NCBI RefSeq assembly: GCF_001424565.1
Contig: NZ_LMOL01000038.1
Location: 1-37,121, forward strand
Direction: 5' to 3'
Source of the DNA: Arthrobacter sp. Leaf141
GTDB lineage: Bacteria > Actinomycetota > Actinomycetes > Actinomycetales > Micrococcaceae
DNA: 37,121 nucleotides
Below, piece after piece: positions 1 through 8,191 of the stretch. How positions within the stretch are numbered: position 1 is the first letter of the stretch; every line of letters begins with the position of its first letter. The notes below the pieces were generated by a model, which saw nothing but the letters and a program-made list of their open reading frames with translations, did no database searches and was not told the DNA's origin. The position numbers were made by a program, and so were the translations under genes.

Positions 1-63
1 GGGAGGATGGCTTTACGCCCGGTGCTGACCATACGCACAATGCCGCCCATGTAGGTCCACCAT
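1..63. repeat. Terminal duplication, left copy (circular molecule)
   Basis: These 63 bases are identical to the last 63 bases of the window (37059-37121). The NCS1 permease reading frame continues in phase across the join, which fits a closed circle of about 37,058 bp better than a real long terminal repeat. Confidence 0.95.
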
Positions 64-764
64 CCCAGAGTGCTCACCAACAAGATCTCGATGCCGGTCG
101 TATAGTTCACGAGTCGATCGGTGGGCGCTAGCGGCTGTGCGGCAAAGATGGCATCAATGCCGTGGTTCTTAACCAGGAGGATGAACAGGTACACAGCCAT
201 CAGCGTGATAACGACAGCGATCACTGGCCCCGCCTGTTTCAGTGAACTGGCTCCGCGACTGACCAAGAACCACACGAAAACTACGCCAGCCACCGAGAGG
301 ACGGTCGACACCAATGGCTTACTTGAACTATCCAAAAGGCCGAGCAACTCAAGAACTGACGCCATGGCACGTCCGAAAAAGATCATGAGCACGATATTCC
401 ACCCTAGAGTCGTGCAAAAAACGACTCCTAGTGCGATATTGGAACCCCTAACGCCCAATTGAGGTCGCGTGGAGACGACCGTCTCAATTCCGTATTTGGT
501 ACTCGCAGGGACGCCCGCTAGCGTGACTAAAAATTGTCCCAACAGGCCGCCAGCCAGCATCGCGGCTGTACCCATCCGCGCATCTAGGTAGAAGGCGGTG
601 GAACCACCCACCACGAAGGACCAAGTAGCGACGCCAGCTGTGGCACAGACTGCGCCGAGAATAAATCCGCTCCATGTTCTCTGGTGGAGAGGGAGAGGCA
701 GCCCAGCGGAGGCGTCTCCGGGCGGGATTTTAGCTACGGGGCCGCTTTTCAAAGCCAACCCCAT
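1..764 (-). CDS. NCS1-family permease, N-terminal part (continues at 36380-37121)
   Basis: This is the 5' part of a 480-residue membrane transporter; the rest lies at the other end of the window. Reading from the ATG at 762-764, a short polar leader rich in Gly and Pro is followed by a first membrane segment near residues 30-50 and a run of further hydrophobic helices. The frame passes through position 1 into 37058 without a break (1443 nt including the stop). The helix pattern and the C-terminal half fit the nucleobase:cation symporter-1 family, which takes up purines, pyrimidines, hydantoins, allantoin or related N-heterocycles. The start overlaps the end of the small upstream gene by 16 nt and has no clear ribosome site, so translation is probably coupled. 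The substrate cannot be told from sequence. Confidence 0.85.
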   Translation of the reverse strand, partial: MGLALKSGPVAKIPPGDASAGLPLPLHQRTWSGFILGAVCATAGVATWSFVVGGSTAFYLDARMGTAAMLAGGLLGQFLVTLAGVPASTKYGIETVVSTRPQLGVRGSNIALGVVFCTTLGWNIVLMIFFGRAMASVLELLGLLDSSSKPLVSTVLSVAGVVFVWFLVSRGASSLKQAGPVIAVVITLMAVYLFILLVKNHGIDAIFAAQPLAPTDRLVNYTTGIEILLVSTLGWWTYMGGIVRMVSTGRKAIL

Positions 765-937
765 ACGAGGATGATTGCAGGCAACACCAGCCCCAGCAAC
801 GCAAGGTATGGGATGTCCAATCCCTGAAACCCTTGACCCAATGGCTGGGCATCGAGTTGCTCCAGTTGCTTTTCGGTTACATGGGGACCCGTTACGCTGA
901 ATTGGTCAGAGACCGAGGCCGATCGATTCTCGTTCAT
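749..937 (-). CDS. Small single-helix membrane protein, 62 aa
   Basis: The ATG at 935-937 overlaps the hydrolase stop (ATGA, 934-937), a typical coupled start. The product has a polar N-terminal half and one C-terminal membrane segment (about residues 41-62, LDIPYLALLGLVLPAIILVW). Its stop lies inside the beginning of the permease, with 16 nt of overlap in another frame. The position and shape suggest a small accessory subunit of the permease. The alternative is that it was once the permease N-terminus and is now separated by a frameshift. Permease homologues would settle which. I do not recognise the family with certainty. Confidence 0.55.
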   Translation of the reverse strand: MNENRSASVSDQFSVTGPHVTEKQLEQLDAQPLGQGFQGLDIPYLALLGLVLPAIILVWGWL

Positions 938-1800
938 AGTCCGGGGCTTGCATTCTCGAGGAAGCTGAGGATCTCCTTCGCGAATTGCTCCGGTGCCTCC
1001 TCTTGAATCCAATGCGAAACACCGGGAATACCTACGAAGCTAGCTCCTTCAATCTCTCTGGCTAGCCTTAGACCATCAGAAGCGGGCTGCCAGGGATCAC
1101 TCTCTCCCCACAGGAGGAGAGTAGGGATTTGAATTTCTCCGTGGCGTGGAACCAGTTCCATCGTGTGATTTGTATTCAGTGAGATGGCGTTACGGATCAG
1201 GCTGCGCGCACCTTCGTCGGTTGAATACGGCGCGACAATGTCAAGTTCCCAGGCGGGGTCGCGGTGGCCTCCGGGCAAGCCGACCGCCAAGTCGACAGCT
1301 ACCCATTCCGCGAACTCCGAAGCCGTCTTATCCCTCCAAGCGAACGGATCTCCGAGGACACACATTGCGCTGCTGGGCCATGAGTCATAGGCAACGGAGT
1401 TGGTCAAAACCAGCCGCTCAACGCGATGTGGTTCGTCTAGCGCGAGGATCAAGGCAACGGCGCCACCGATATCGTGGCCAACGATTGTCGCTTTGTCGAT
1501 ATTCAGCGCATCGAGGAGTTCAGTAATCATTCTTGCCTGAGTTCGCACAGAACGATCAAAGAAGTCACGGTGATCCGAGTACCCATATCCCAGAAGGTCC
1601 GGAGCGATGACTCTATGCTGTTGCGTCAGAATTGGGATCACTCGATGGTACAGAAACGACCAAGTCGGGATCCCGTGGAGCAGTACGACGGCGTCGCCGC
1701 TTCCTTCGTCGGTGTACGCAACCTCGAGGCTGCGCCCGAATGGCCCCGTGACATTCATCCTCTGCTGTTTGGCCCGAAATTCCTTAAGTGCTTGTGTCAT
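934..1800 (-). CDS. Alpha/beta-hydrolase, Asp-nucleophile type (haloalkane dehalogenase/epoxide hydrolase-like)
   Basis: A 288-residue cytoplasmic hydrolase, counted from the ATG at 1798-1800; the open frame extends upstream but without coding character. Seen motifs: oxyanion-loop HGIPTW at 42-47, nucleophile elbow VGHDIGG with Asp110 in place of Ser, acid in GESDPW near 235, and the catalytic His of GVSHWIQEE near 263. An Asp nucleophile is known from haloalkane dehalogenases, haloacetate dehalogenases and epoxide hydrolases. The residue after the nucleophile is Ile, not the halide-binding Trp of classical haloalkane dehalogenases, so dehalogenation is doubtful and an epoxide or other ester-like substrate is as likely. 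It heads the operon with the small membrane protein and the NCS1 permease. Confidence 0.8.
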   Translation of the reverse strand: MTQALKEFRAKQQRMNVTGPFGRSLEVAYTDEGSGDAVVLLHGIPTWSFLYHRVIPILTQQHRVIAPDLLGYGYSDHRDFFDRSVRTQARMITELLDALNIDKATIVGHDIGGAVALILALDEPHRVERLVLTNSVAYDSWPSSAMCVLGDPFAWRDKTASEFAEWVAVDLAVGLPGGHRDPAWELDIVAPYSTDEGARSLIRNAISLNTNHTMELVPRHGEIQIPTLLLWGESDPWQPASDGLRLAREIEGASFVGIPGVSHWIQEEAPEQFAKEILSFLENASPGL

Positions 1801-1871
1801 TAGCTGTCTACCTATCCGTAAAGGCGGGGCGCTGTTGCGCTCACCGCGAATAAATGAGCATTGCGCAACAC

Positions 1872-1901
1872 ATCTTTCAGGCATATCTAGTTGTGTGTCA
1901 A
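1872..1901 (-). promoter_or_regulatory. Candidate promoter of the hydrolase-permease operon
   Basis: On the minus strand a consensus -35 TTGACA (1901-1896) is followed after 18 bp by AAAGAT (1877-1872), about 70 nt ahead of the hydrolase ATG. The leader contains GTTGCGC (1834-1840) facing GCGCAAC (1863-1869), an inverted pair that could be an operator. Prediction by eye only. Confidence 0.4.
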
Positions 1902-1985
1902 GGGTCACAGTAAAACCAAGATTTGTTTTCGACCAGCACGGACAGAGACGATGGAACGTAAATGAAACATTTTTGAAATACGCCC

Positions 1986-2014
1986 TTGAACATCCGTTCA
2001 AAGTGCGATAATCT
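1986..2014 (+). promoter_or_regulatory. TetR-type palindrome overlapping a rightward promoter, copy 1
   Basis: TTGAAC-ATCC-GTTCAA occupies 1986-2001. Its left arm serves as a -35 with TAATCT (2009-2014) exactly 17 bp downstream. The same layout recurs at 2122-2150 and, on the other strand, ahead of betA at 29849-29821. No gene follows rightward within reach, so the site may act on the leftward hydrolase operon or be a leftover. Confidence 0.6.
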
Positions 2015-2121
2015 ATGTTTCTTTTGATCCTCGCACCTAAATCATCGTCCAAGATGCCGACCCTGTCGCACCGCGAATAATGACGCGGGAAATGTAGCTG
2101 AACATTTTTCGGATACACCCC

Positions 2122-2150
2122 TTGAACGTCCGTTCAAAGTGGGCTATTCT
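2122..2150 (+). promoter_or_regulatory. TetR-type palindrome overlapping a rightward promoter, copy 2
   Basis: TTGAACG-TC-CGTTCAA (2122-2137) has perfect 7-bp arms. With the left arm as -35, TATTCT (2145-2150) lies after 17 bp, and an ATG follows 6 nt later at 2157, the spacing of a leaderless actinobacterial mRNA. About 60 bp around the site resemble copy 1, with the sites 136 bp apart, so the region looks duplicated. Confidence 0.62.
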
Positions 2151-2156
2151 ACGTCT

Positions 2157-2333
2157 ATGAGCTATGCCGGCAGCAACTTCCAGGACGTCACCGCGGGCCC
2201 TTGCGGCCGTGGTTCTTGGTGGTTCCGAAGGCTCGCATCCCGCTCGTTGGGTGAAATTCGCAACCCGGCCGTCTGCGAACTTTCCTGCTGTATAACCGGG
2301 ATGCCAAGGATGATTTCCGGGTGCGGTGAGTAG
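2157..2333 (+). pseudogene. Possible 58-codon remnant behind a leaderless promoter
   Basis: An open frame begins with ATG 6 nt after the -10 at 2145-2150 and runs 58 codons, starting MSYAGSNFQDVTAGP. The first residues look protein-like. The rest (many Cys, Trp and Arg) does not, and no family is recognised. It may be the start of a lost gene that the TTGAAC-N4-GTTCAA promoter once drove. Confidence 0.25.
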
Positions 2334-2912
2334 GCGGCAGGATTTGACGACGCACGTTTAAGTTTAGTGTTTTCACGCATACGTTCATGGCGCTGACATG
2401 CTGTCTGCTTCCGATAGTAGGCATGAACTTGAGAGCAGCTGAGACCGAAATGGCTTCCTTTAAGAATTTAAGGAGAAAAGGTTGTAGGTAAACTTGGGTG
2501 TGGAACTTGCCGATATCCATTCTGGAGTTGATCCATTAGTTGAGCGTAAATCGTGCGATGGTTACGATCGGGGCAATCATGGGGTGTATTGGTTATTATC
2601 CGCAATGGGTATATCCGGAAGCCAGCAATTAAATGAGATTGCAGGCCATGGCCCAGTATGAGGCAGCGCTCAACTGCCCAGAGGTCGTGTGACGATTGGG
2701 TTCCGCTGCCTGTGCTGCAGGTACGGCCCGGCTGCCCACGGCCGGGGACAATCCTTATGGGTTATCCACCGCTACTGCTGCCGGGGAAGCGACCCCGACG
2801 GCTCCGAAACTTCCAGCCGTAACGCGGATTGACCCGGACTGTAGACAGCCCGTTGGGCCACCTTTGGCTCAGAACAGTCGGAGTCTTTGGCCCCTTGAGA
2901 ACTGGCGGTGCT
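2334..2912. other. Non-coding stretch downstream of the transfer operon
   Basis: No supported gene. A GC-rich hairpin (CCCGG facing CCGGG near 2731-2750) might end the leftward transfer transcript. Short open frames here have no ribosome site or recognisable similarity. Confidence 0.4.
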
Positions 2913-3353
2913 TCAAAAGAGCCCAGCGGGGGGAGGATCACACGGGAGAACTTTGAGTTTATTTGCTGCATGGCCACCGGCAACAGGTTTGCATCCCTTG
3001 AACGGACCGTCCGCGGAGAGCAATACGCCCATGTGGTGGTCTGCGTGGTCCCGCCACCAGACGCTCATGCCTGTGGAGCCGTCGAGGCGGAAAAATTCCC
3101 AAGACCGCCATAACGCTTCCAGCCGGCTGATGGCTTCTTCGTGTTTCCACCATGAGGGGCACCATGTTCGGTCGGTTCCGCTGAGGCTGCGCCGGTAGGA
3201 CGGGGAAAGATGCTCCTGTACGAAGGTCACCAGATCTTTGTAGAACAGTTCCGGCTCCGGGGCTTCTTCTGCTTCAGGCTCCTGGGGTTCCACGGGCACT
3301 GAAGGTTGGTCGGACACGTCGGGCTCGTCGTCCCATTCGCCCAGGTCACTCAT
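2913..3353 (-). CDS. DUF4913 family protein
   Basis: A 146-residue soluble protein with an acidic, Pro/Glu-rich N-terminal 35 residues, then a compact domain with TWCPSWWKHEEAISRLEALW, GMSVWWRDHADHHM and the closing CDPPPAGLF. These are hallmarks of the DUF4913 family, found almost only in actinobacterial plasmids and integrative elements next to coupling proteins. Function is unknown. It is the last gene of the transfer operon and overlaps the end of the coupling-protein gene by 8 nt, so it is presumably made together with it. The conserved Trp/His/Asp cluster looks like a binding surface, but no catalytic role can be claimed. Confidence 0.88.
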   Translation of the reverse strand: MSDLGEWDDEPDVSDQPSVPVEPQEPEAEEAPEPELFYKDLVTFVQEHLSPSYRRSLSGTDRTWCPSWWKHEEAISRLEALWRSWEFFRLDGSTGMSVWWRDHADHHMGVLLSADGPFKGCKPVAGGHAANKLKVLPCDPPPAGLF

Positions 3354-5145
3354 CGGCTGCGCCCCTGCTGGACGCCGCGGCGGTCACCCAGGGATTCACC
3401 GTTTCGGTGGCAGCGGTATCCGCCGTGGCTGGACGCTTGGAGGGGTCGTGGGCTGCGATGGAGGCCCGGATCTCGGCGTCGTGCTTGCCGCCCATCCAGG
3501 GCACTGTTTCGAGCAGGGCTGCGGGGGCGCCGGAGGCGAACATGATGGCGCGGCCGCGGGGGAAGGATGAGAGGTCGGAAACGTCGAGGGTGCGTTCCTT
3601 GCGGTCGTTGTCGTAGTTGTAGGACACTCCTTGCCTGGAGCGGTTCTTGGTCATGTTGGAGTACCGGTATTCGCCGACGAGCTGCGAGACCTCGTTGAGG
3701 AATTCGGCTTCGGCGACGCCGCCGCCGTAGACCTTGATGTTTGAGGCGGACCAGAGTTTGCGCATGCCTTCCCGGCCCCAGACTTCCACGCCCTGTGACC
3801 AGGACTGGAGGATGGTCATCAGGACGATGCCGCGGGAGCCGTAGTGGCTGTAGAGGTTCGGGAGTTCGCGCCAGCGGCAGACGTTGGCGGCCTCGTCGAG
3901 GACTCCGATCATGGGTGTTTCGAGGCGTCCGCCGCGGGAGTGGACGGCGAGTTCTTCGGCCGCTTCCACCGTGGCCACGGTCAGGGCGGTGACCAGGGGT
4001 CCGGCGGTTCCCTTGCCTTCCTTGGAGAGGCTGTACAGCGTTCCCTTGGACCGGACGAACTTGGCAGGGTCGAACTGTGGCCGGTTATCAACCGGGCCCT
4101 GGGGGGTGACCCAGCGGGAAACCTGCCGGTTGGTCAGGCAGGATGCCATCTGCAGGGCGGTCCCGTAGATGCCGCCGCGCTGTTTGTCGTGGAGGTTGAT
4201 CACGCCTTGGACGGCGTTGGCGGTTTGCACGAAGCCGTGGTCCATCAGGATCCCGGCAGCTGCGTCCTCGGTGGGGTCCGTCAGCCAGGTGTGCACCTGT
4301 GTGATGGGAAGATCGGCCAGGGCGGCCGCGAGCAGCAGGCCGGCTAGCAGGTCCTGTCCTGCAGGGTCGAAGTACGCGTCTGTCTGGGCTCCCGGCCCGC
4401 GTGAGCCGGACGCGAAGTGATCAGCCATCCGGGCGGCCCGGACTTCGTCGGTGACGTAGGACAGCGGGTTCCACCACCAGGTGGGCTCTTCCAGGGCCAC
4501 GGCCTGCGGGTCAAAGACCCACACCGGGCCGTCAACTGCGCGGACGTCGCGGGTGCCGTCGACGATGTCGCGCTTGTTCGAGGTGACCAGGACGGCGCCA
4601 GGCGCGGACAGGATGGCCGGGATGGCGCGAGAGGTGGTTTTACCCGTTCTGGGTCCCCAGATGTCGATGTGCATGTCCTCCCAGGACCCGAAGACCATCT
4701 GCTTGCCGATCACAGTCTTACCGACAGGGATGCCCGGTGAACCCTCCACGCCCAGGCTCTTGGCCTTCTCCGTGGCACCGCGCAGGGTCTGTGCCTTCAG
4801 GTCCTTGGGTGTGGCCATGTACCGGGCGGCTGCATCGACGCGGGAGCGCTTGGATTTACTTTTTAGGACCGCGCGGGTGATCAGGACAGCGAGAGCGGCC
4901 AGGATGACGCCGAAGCCGATTAGGATCCAGGTGGTCGGGGCTGGCCAGGTCACAGTGCCTTTGATGAGGCCGACCAGGAGTTCTGCCGGGTTTTTGGGCA
5001 GCTGTTGGTCGTCGCCGGCGACCTTGGAGCCCAGGTGGATCGCTCCGGCTGTTGAGCCGGCTCCGATCATGACTACGGCGAGGACCGCCCACAGGGCGAT
5101 GGTTTCGCCGCTGAGGTGTGAGGCTTTCTTGTTCGGTGCGCCCAT
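3346..5145 (-). CDS. VirD4/TraG-like type IV coupling protein
   Basis: A 599-residue membrane ATPase that would link the relaxase-DNA complex to the secretion channel. Two N-terminal membrane segments (about 15-37 and 72-94) anchor it. Walker A GPRTGKTT is at 164-171, Walker B ends in Asp417-Glu418 within MIGVLDEAAN, and the following region matches the TraM-recognition part of TraG/VirD4 proteins. The ATG overlaps the stop of the VirB4-like gene by one base (TGATG), and the DUF4913 gene overlaps its own end. Together with the relaxase at 32.8 kb it makes self-transfer plausible. Confidence 0.92.
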   Translation of the reverse strand: MGAPNKKASHLSGETIALWAVLAVVMIGAGSTAGAIHLGSKVAGDDQQLPKNPAELLVGLIKGTVTWPAPTTWILIGFGVILAALAVLITRAVLKSKSKRSRVDAAARYMATPKDLKAQTLRGATEKAKSLGVEGSPGIPVGKTVIGKQMVFGSWEDMHIDIWGPRTGKTTSRAIPAILSAPGAVLVTSNKRDIVDGTRDVRAVDGPVWVFDPQAVALEEPTWWWNPLSYVTDEVRAARMADHFASGSRGPGAQTDAYFDPAGQDLLAGLLLAAALADLPITQVHTWLTDPTEDAAAGILMDHGFVQTANAVQGVINLHDKQRGGIYGTALQMASCLTNRQVSRWVTPQGPVDNRPQFDPAKFVRSKGTLYSLSKEGKGTAGPLVTALTVATVEAAEELAVHSRGGRLETPMIGVLDEAANVCRWRELPNLYSHYGSRGIVLMTILQSWSQGVEVWGREGMRKLWSASNIKVYGGGVAEAEFLNEVSQLVGEYRYSNMTKNRSRQGVSYNYDNDRKERTLDVSDLSSFPRGRAIMFASGAPAALLETVPWMGGKHDAEIRASIAAHDPSKRPATADTAATETVNPWVTAAASSRGAADE

Positions 5146-6686
5146 CAGACGGTCTCCATCTCGTTTTGGAACGCGACGCGGTTGCTGCGCTCGTCCGTGA
5201 TGTGTTTGGCCTTCTCGATGGCGGTCAGTGTCATCTGTACCGGAAGGCCGACCCGTCCGGGGATCTTCAGCAGGATCTTGCCCGCGCCTGGCGGCGGGGC
5301 GGGGGTGCCGTCGGCGTTCATGTTTGGTTTCCAGTCCGGGGGTGTGTTGAAGCCGGCCACGGTGGCGATCTCCTTGCCGTTGAGCGGCTGGACCGCGGAC
5401 AGGGCGTGCAGGTCATCCAGGGACAGGGCCATCAGGCCCAGGACACCGCAGCGCTGGGCGAAGCCCTTGGCGGTTTCCCGGTCTTTGGCGTTGGGCAGGG
5501 AGAGGAAGTCTTTGGGGCTGTGGGTGATTTTCAGTTCGCTGACACCCAGGCCGCGGTTGGTCCGTCCGATCCGGTCGGCCCGGTCGATGATGCCTTCACA
5601 CGCCCGCATGGGGTACCAGAATTCGTCCTGCACGGCGAGGTAGCCGCCCCAGTGAACTTCCGGGTCGTGCCGGGACAGTTCCCAGTGGGCGTCGATGGCG
5701 GAGAAGCCGATGTTCCAGGTTGCCAGCATCGCAGCGGAGAGCAGTTTCGTGTTCGACGCCGGGATGGAGGAGGTATCGAAGCAGAAGCCGCCGGGGTTCC
5801 CTACGGGAATACTCATGGATTCGCTGCCGCCGATCAGGGCACCCATCTCACCGGACAGCAGAGCCAGCACGGACAGGTGCAGCGCCCGGTACTCGGTCAG
5901 GAACTGGCTGGCGTCATCGCACGCCACAGCGGAGAGGACTTCCGGCGGCGGTGCCAGGAACGCGTCCACCAGGTCATGCATCGAGGCATGTCTGACCCGG
6001 GAGATGACGGAGCGGACCATCAGTGCCAGGACCGCGTCTTCGCTGTCGGAGAGCGGGCTGCCGCGGTTGATCTGCACGACGAGGGCGACCATGTCCACGG
6101 CCTGGCTGACCGCCTGGCGGCGCATGTCCTCCCCGGTGGTGCCGCCGATCTTGGCGGCTGCCTCCCCCAGGGCACCGAGGTGCAGCAGGTTGATCTTGTC
6201 CCGGCCTCGGGGTCCAACGCGCAGGACCCTGCCACCCATTGCTTCGACCATCTCGCCGTACTCGTCCTTGAGCGGGTCGAAAACCATCGGAATGATGCCG
6301 CGCGCGGCCATGGAGTAGATGAACCGCTGCGCGACCGAGGATTTACCGTTGCCGTTCAGGCCGAACAGCATCATCGAGGAAGAAGAGATCAGGCCCGCGT
6401 CGTACCAGGTCTTCATGTCCCCGCACACGGCGGTATCGACGTTCATGTCCCGGCCCAGCGGGGTGCCGGTGTTTGGCCGGGAGGTGCCGGCCGAGAACGG
6501 GTAGATCCCGCAGAGCTGCGTCGAGGAGGAGTACCACTGCGGCGGCCGGGGCATTTTGCCCCAACGTCCGCCGCCCAAACCGGTGAAGCCCTTGGAGGTT
6601 TTGATGTGCCGCATTTTCTCCGCGAGCAGCCTTTTGGCCATGATGGCTTTACCGTTGCTGGGTTTGCCGGCAGTGCTGTCTTTCAT
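5145..6686 (-). CDS. VirB4/TraC-like conjugation ATPase
   Basis: A 513-residue cytoplasmic ATPase, predicted to power assembly of and substrate passage through the conjugative channel. Walker A is GLNGNGKSS (109-117) and a Walker B-like GGYLAVQDEFWY lies near 345. The frame is open 15 codons further upstream, but the ATG at 6684-6686 overlaps the SCO6880 stop by one base (TGATG), matching the style of the whole operon, so I chose it. It is shorter than classical VirB4 because its N-terminal partner domain is carried by the preceding SCO6880-type protein, a split usual in actinobacterial systems. Confidence 0.88.
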   Translation of the reverse strand: MKDSTAGKPSNGKAIMAKRLLAEKMRHIKTSKGFTGLGGGRWGKMPRPPQWYSSSTQLCGIYPFSAGTSRPNTGTPLGRDMNVDTAVCGDMKTWYDAGLISSSSMMLFGLNGNGKSSVAQRFIYSMAARGIIPMVFDPLKDEYGEMVEAMGGRVLRVGPRGRDKINLLHLGALGEAAAKIGGTTGEDMRRQAVSQAVDMVALVVQINRGSPLSDSEDAVLALMVRSVISRVRHASMHDLVDAFLAPPPEVLSAVACDDASQFLTEYRALHLSVLALLSGEMGALIGGSESMSIPVGNPGGFCFDTSSIPASNTKLLSAAMLATWNIGFSAIDAHWELSRHDPEVHWGGYLAVQDEFWYPMRACEGIIDRADRIGRTNRGLGVSELKITHSPKDFLSLPNAKDRETAKGFAQRCGVLGLMALSLDDLHALSAVQPLNGKEIATVAGFNTPPDWKPNMNADGTPAPPPGAGKILLKIPGRVGLPVQMTLTAIEKAKHITDERSNRVAFQNEMETV

Positions 6687-8191
6687 CAGAGGACACCTTC
6701 CATCCAGAGCGGGGTGCTGCTGTACTTCCACGGGAGAATCCCGAACGGCAACGTGGTGTGGAACGCTGCCGACCCGGCGTGCTCCACGAACCGGTACGGC
6801 ATGATGAGCTGGTTCATGATCGACTTCACCTGGTTCAGGGCGTCCCGGTAGGACTTCTCATCCGGGGCGAAGGTGACGGTGACCATCATCGAAAACAGCG
6901 ACAGCCGCGCACCCTGCGCCAGCTCTTCTTCGGTCTTTTCCGCCACTGCTTTGGTGGCCCGGTCAAAGGACGTCGGCCGGCCCTTGCGGGTGCTCATCTT
7001 CCAGTCCGCGGTTTTCACCAGGCGGTCCACGGTCCTGGCGCCCGTGCCAGGATCGACCGGCCGGTAGAACAACGCCACGCGTTTACGGAGGAACTTCGCG
7101 TTCGGACCGAACACCCGGTCGAAGCTGCGCGAGGTGATGTGCGCACCCGGGGGCACAGTCATCATCAGCGTCATGGACGCAACCCCGTCGTGGAACACCA
7201 CACGGCCCTGGGAGTCATCGAAGAAGCCGGGACCGGCGTGTTCCCAGTCCTGGACAGCGCGGCGGCCGTGTAGGGCATCCAAGGCCATTTCCTGGTCCCG
7301 CATCGGTTGATAGGACAGCTGCGCGACATGCGCCAGATCCTCCTCCACGAGGGGCGTTGGTGACCCGGCCCCCGCGGCCGCGAGCATCTGCGTTTGGCCG
7401 GGAAGGCGGGCGGCAACCTCGGCTACGGCGGCGGACACGTCCTTCTCCGTTGCCCCGAGTGCGGGGGCGTCCCAGACCATCGTGGCGTACACGTTCATCA
7501 CGGCCGAGCGTGCCGGGAGGGTCCCCACAGCATGGTCAAGGACTTCCCTCGCGAACGAGGGGGCGTTCGGTGCAACGTCATCCCGGATGGCTGCGCACGT
7601 CGCGGCGGAGGATTCGGATGCGGAATCAACAACGATCGTCGCCCCGGTCAGGCCATCTTCGACGCTGAGTGAGGAGACCCAGCCTCCAAAGTTGGCGACC
7701 TGGGCGTTGACGACGGATTGTTCCTGCATGGCGGCTCCGTCGGGTGAGCAGCCGAACACGGCCGCCAGCTGACGGACTGCCTTATGGTGCAGCAACGAGT
7801 ACGGCCGGCCGAGACCATCAGTGCCGGAAATCGTCTCCACATCCAGGAGCGCACCGGGCAGACGCTCGGCATCTTCCGGTGGCAGTGTGGACAGGGCCCC
7901 GGTGACGTAGAACGCGGAACCGGTGGACTTCCGGGACGCCAGCGACAGAGCATCAGTTACCCTGCCGAGGACTGTGCGGCCGCCGAACTTCACCAGGCCC
8001 AGCAGGACAGTCAGTGCCGTGATCAGAAGAACGGCCAGCGCCAGAAGGAACAGGCCCCGCATCAGGGCCAGCAGTCCGAAGACCAGACCGGCGGCCGAGA
8101 TGACGACCCCGCCCAGGCTCAGGCCGAAGAGGCCAGGAGAGGCGGGCTGGAGCCAGTTGCCGAATTTTTCCTGTGCAGCGTTCTCGCTCAT
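6686..8191 (-). CDS. SCO6880-type membrane protein of the conjugation apparatus
   Basis: A 501-residue protein with two membrane segments near residues 20-70 followed by a long soluble region. It matches the SCO6880 family, a standard part of actinobacterial conjugative elements found directly upstream of the VirB4-like ATPase. It is thought to combine a PrgI/VirB3-like membrane anchor with the N-terminal part of VirB4. The start at 8189-8191 overlaps the TrbL-like gene stop (ATGA) and its own stop overlaps the ATPase start. No nucleotide-binding motif is visible, in agreement with the family. Confidence 0.85.
   Translation of the reverse strand: MSENAAQEKFGNWLQPASPGLFGLSLGGVVISAAGLVFGLLALMRGLFLLALAVLLITALTVLLGLVKFGGRTVLGRVTDALSLASRKSTGSAFYVTGALSTLPPEDAERLPGALLDVETISGTDGLGRPYSLLHHKAVRQLAAVFGCSPDGAAMQEQSVVNAQVANFGGWVSSLSVEDGLTGATIVVDSASESSAATCAAIRDDVAPNAPSFAREVLDHAVGTLPARSAVMNVYATMVWDAPALGATEKDVSAAVAEVAARLPGQTQMLAAAGAGSPTPLVEEDLAHVAQLSYQPMRDQEMALDALHGRRAVQDWEHAGPGFFDDSQGRVVFHDGVASMTLMMTVPPGAHITSRSFDRVFGPNAKFLRKRVALFYRPVDPGTGARTVDRLVKTADWKMSTRKGRPTSFDRATKAVAEKTEEELAQGARLSLFSMMVTVTFAPDEKSYRDALNQVKSIMNQLIMPYRFVEHAGSAAFHTTLPFGILPWKYSSTPLWMEGVL

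Noticed and set aside
934..1800. Naming the hydrolase as a haloalkane dehalogenase (dhaA/linB)
   Set aside because: The nucleophile motif fits but the halide-stabilising Trp and Asn are missing, so a gene name would overstate the evidence.
2998..3016. A TTGAACGGACCGTCC stretch resembling the TetR palindrome inside the DUF4913 gene
   Set aside because: Only one arm matches TTGAAC; the second half lacks GTTCAA, and it lies in coding sequence with no promoter nearby.
5118..6851. A 577-codon open frame on the plus strand opposite the VirB4-like gene
   Set aside because: It mirrors the GC-rich third positions of the conjugation ATPase, has no ribosome site and no family motif; the minus-strand gene has Walker motifs and fits the operon.
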